From Merluccius polli (lineage: Eukaryota > Chordata > Actinopteri > Gadiformes > Merlucciidae): 64,000 nt of DNA. The position numbers and the translations under genes are program-made. The stretch covers positions 10,001-74,000 of the forward strand of contig JAOPHQ010004270.1 of NCBI GenBank assembly GCA_030340625.1, given 5' to 3'. The notes under the pieces were generated by a model. That model searched no databases, was not told where the DNA came from, and was given only the letters and a program-made list of their open reading frames with translations. This document shows, piece by piece, positions 63,118 through 64,000 of this stretch (its first letter is position 1; each line of letters begins with the position of its first letter).

Positions 63118-63176
63118 CGTCGCTTATATGTGAATAAGGGAGTACCGGCACTTATTGTTTTCCACTTCGAGCGCTG
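62820..63176. mobile_element. hAT MITE CAGTGCTCGAAGTGG, TSD GTCAAAAG
   Basis: Perfect GTCAAAAG at 62812-62819 and 63177-63184; ends CAGTGCTCGAAGTGG and CCACTTCGAGCGCTG. Repeated GTACCGGCACTT words inside. A piece starting CAGGGGCGGATCTACC with C-runs, GTCGGTCATAGGTCC repeats and an (AC)n run (62949-63115) seems to be a further nested element. Confidence 0.93.
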
Positions 63177-63654
63177 GTCAAAAGGACATGCCATGTTCGT
63201 GAAAAAAGTCGCCTCCTACTGTGCCTAATGGACTTCTGAAATAGCCGACTGACTCTGATTTTTTAAATGATTTTTGACAGACGGCTACGCCAAAACTCGC
63301 CTGCTGACTGAATGAATGAGGAAATCAAATGGCGTGTGTGGCTGAAAGAGGGCGGAGACAGATTGAAACTCGATGTTCATTGAGAAAAACCTGGTCCCGA
63401 CCAGGTTAGTTTCATAGAGTCTGTTACTACGGTAACTGACCGAGAGCGTAAGTTATCTCTCTCTGTGAAACAGGCTAGAGTTACCCCTCTTTCTCTGGTT
63501 TGAGTTACCTCCCTTTGTGAAACGGAAAACTCAGCGTTTCCCTCATTTCAGGGTTAATAAACCCAGGGTTTTCACTAAACCTGCTTTGTGAAACGGACCC
63601 CTGGGCAGGTACACACCTAGGTAGACACCGCTAGACACACGGGACTCATACCCA

Positions 63655-63725
63655 CTGGCGTAACTATCGACGGTGCAACCGGTGCATTGCACCGGGGCCC
63701 AGACGCCGGGGGGGGCCCATGAACC
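63655..63725. mobile_element. Partial copy of the ACTGGCGTAAC MITE
   Basis: CACTGGCGTAACTATCGACG through AGACGCCGGGGGGGCCCATGAA matches the left part of 26726-26909; the right end is missing. Confidence 0.85.
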
Positions 63726-64000
63726 CACCTCACTCACACACACACAGGGGTCACTCCCTCTCCTCCTGTGGTGCCCTCTCAGAACACCTGCGTTTACTCC
63801 CCTTTCAGGCCACAGCTGTCAGTACACCCCCCGGCCGCTCCTCTCCCTATTGACACCATTCACACCATCATTTCGCCCATTCCCGTAATCATTACACGCC
63901 ATCAGCATGTCAGACACTCCCACACCCACTCTGTGAACTTTAATAATCTCAGACCGCTCACAGAACAATCCACCTCTCCAGTCAACAAGCCACCTGTCAC
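63726..64000. other. Window end, no feature recognised
   Basis: CT/CA-rich unique sequence. No protease exon of the second clotting factor, and no paired termini. Confidence 0.5.

Larger units (their letters stand above)
61946..63600 (+). mobile_element. Harbinger-like element, TSD CTG, with Myb/SANT gene
   Basis: Starts GGGTCCGTTTCGCAAAGCAG and ends CTGCTTTGTGAAACGGACCC, flanked by CTG (61943-61945; 63601-63603). It carries a Myb/SANT-type gene remnant (62159-62409) as many Harbinger elements do, but no DDE transposase. A hAT MITE (62820-63176) is nested inside. Confidence 0.88.

Noticed and set aside
63543..63888. Protease exon of the second clotting factor near the window end
   Set aside because: No AAHC, DIAL or GDSGGP motif in any frame there; the sequence is MITE and CT-rich DNA.

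Overview
This window is a stretch of animal, and almost certainly ray-finned fish, nuclear DNA. Vertebrate genes are split into short GT-AG exons, and the space between them is filled with fish-type transposons (hAT, PIF/Harbinger, Tc1/mariner, L2-like LINEs, a Gypsy element) and an exceptional load of micro- and minisatellites. The tandem-repeat density and a Gypsy element with integrase ahead of reverse transcriptase (the Gmr1 arrangement) would fit a cod-like fish; that is inference, not proof.

Six protein-coding genes can be rebuilt exon by exon. Minus strand: dnajc27 (8792-18283, 7 coding exons, 274 aa, Rab-like GTPase with J domain), cd247 (19273-23371, 7 exons, 129 aa, TCR zeta chain with two ITAMs), creg1 (24812-26487, 4 exons, 201 aa, secreted/lysosomal glycoprotein) and setdb2 (32390-42265, 12 exons, 756 aa, MBD and split SET domain). 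Plus strand: a factor VII-type clotting protease (48981-53825, 8 exons, 442 aa, complete triad) and the first five exons of a second Gla-EGF-EGF factor (55194-56417), whose protease exons are not seen before the window ends. cd247 next to creg1 is also the human order, which supports the cd247 call. Exon phases join without a frame break in every gene.

Between and inside the genes lie nested mobile elements whose target-site duplications can be read directly. 1-7150: a LINE cut by Harbinger copies, then an L2-like LINE cut by a CACTA-type element that carries a broken Tc1. 11035-14183: two concentric palindromes plus a third TTAA element inside a dnajc27 intron. 20455-24134: hAT elements in and beside cd247. 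26726-29854: an intact DD36E Tc1/mariner element and a composite hAT. 34465-40887: nested hAT, Harbinger and 9-bp-TSD elements in setdb2 introns. 42574-48545: a 26-bp minimal element, hAT remains, and a Harbinger inside a minisatellite. 56620-63600: a decayed Gypsy element split by a young short LTR element, then another Harbinger.

Most notable: (1) setdb2 is intact in frame but its SET motif has lost the conserved Asp-Tyr; (2) concentric palindromes centred on one TTAA; (3) a 26-bp palindrome with perfect 8-bp TSDs; (4) minisatellites seeded at exon borders in f7 (twice) and dnajc27; (5) a full-length, possibly active DD36E transposase; (6) a transposon family with 9-bp TSDs, one copy carrying a RecQ-like fragment; (7) two CLEAR boxes upstream of creg1.
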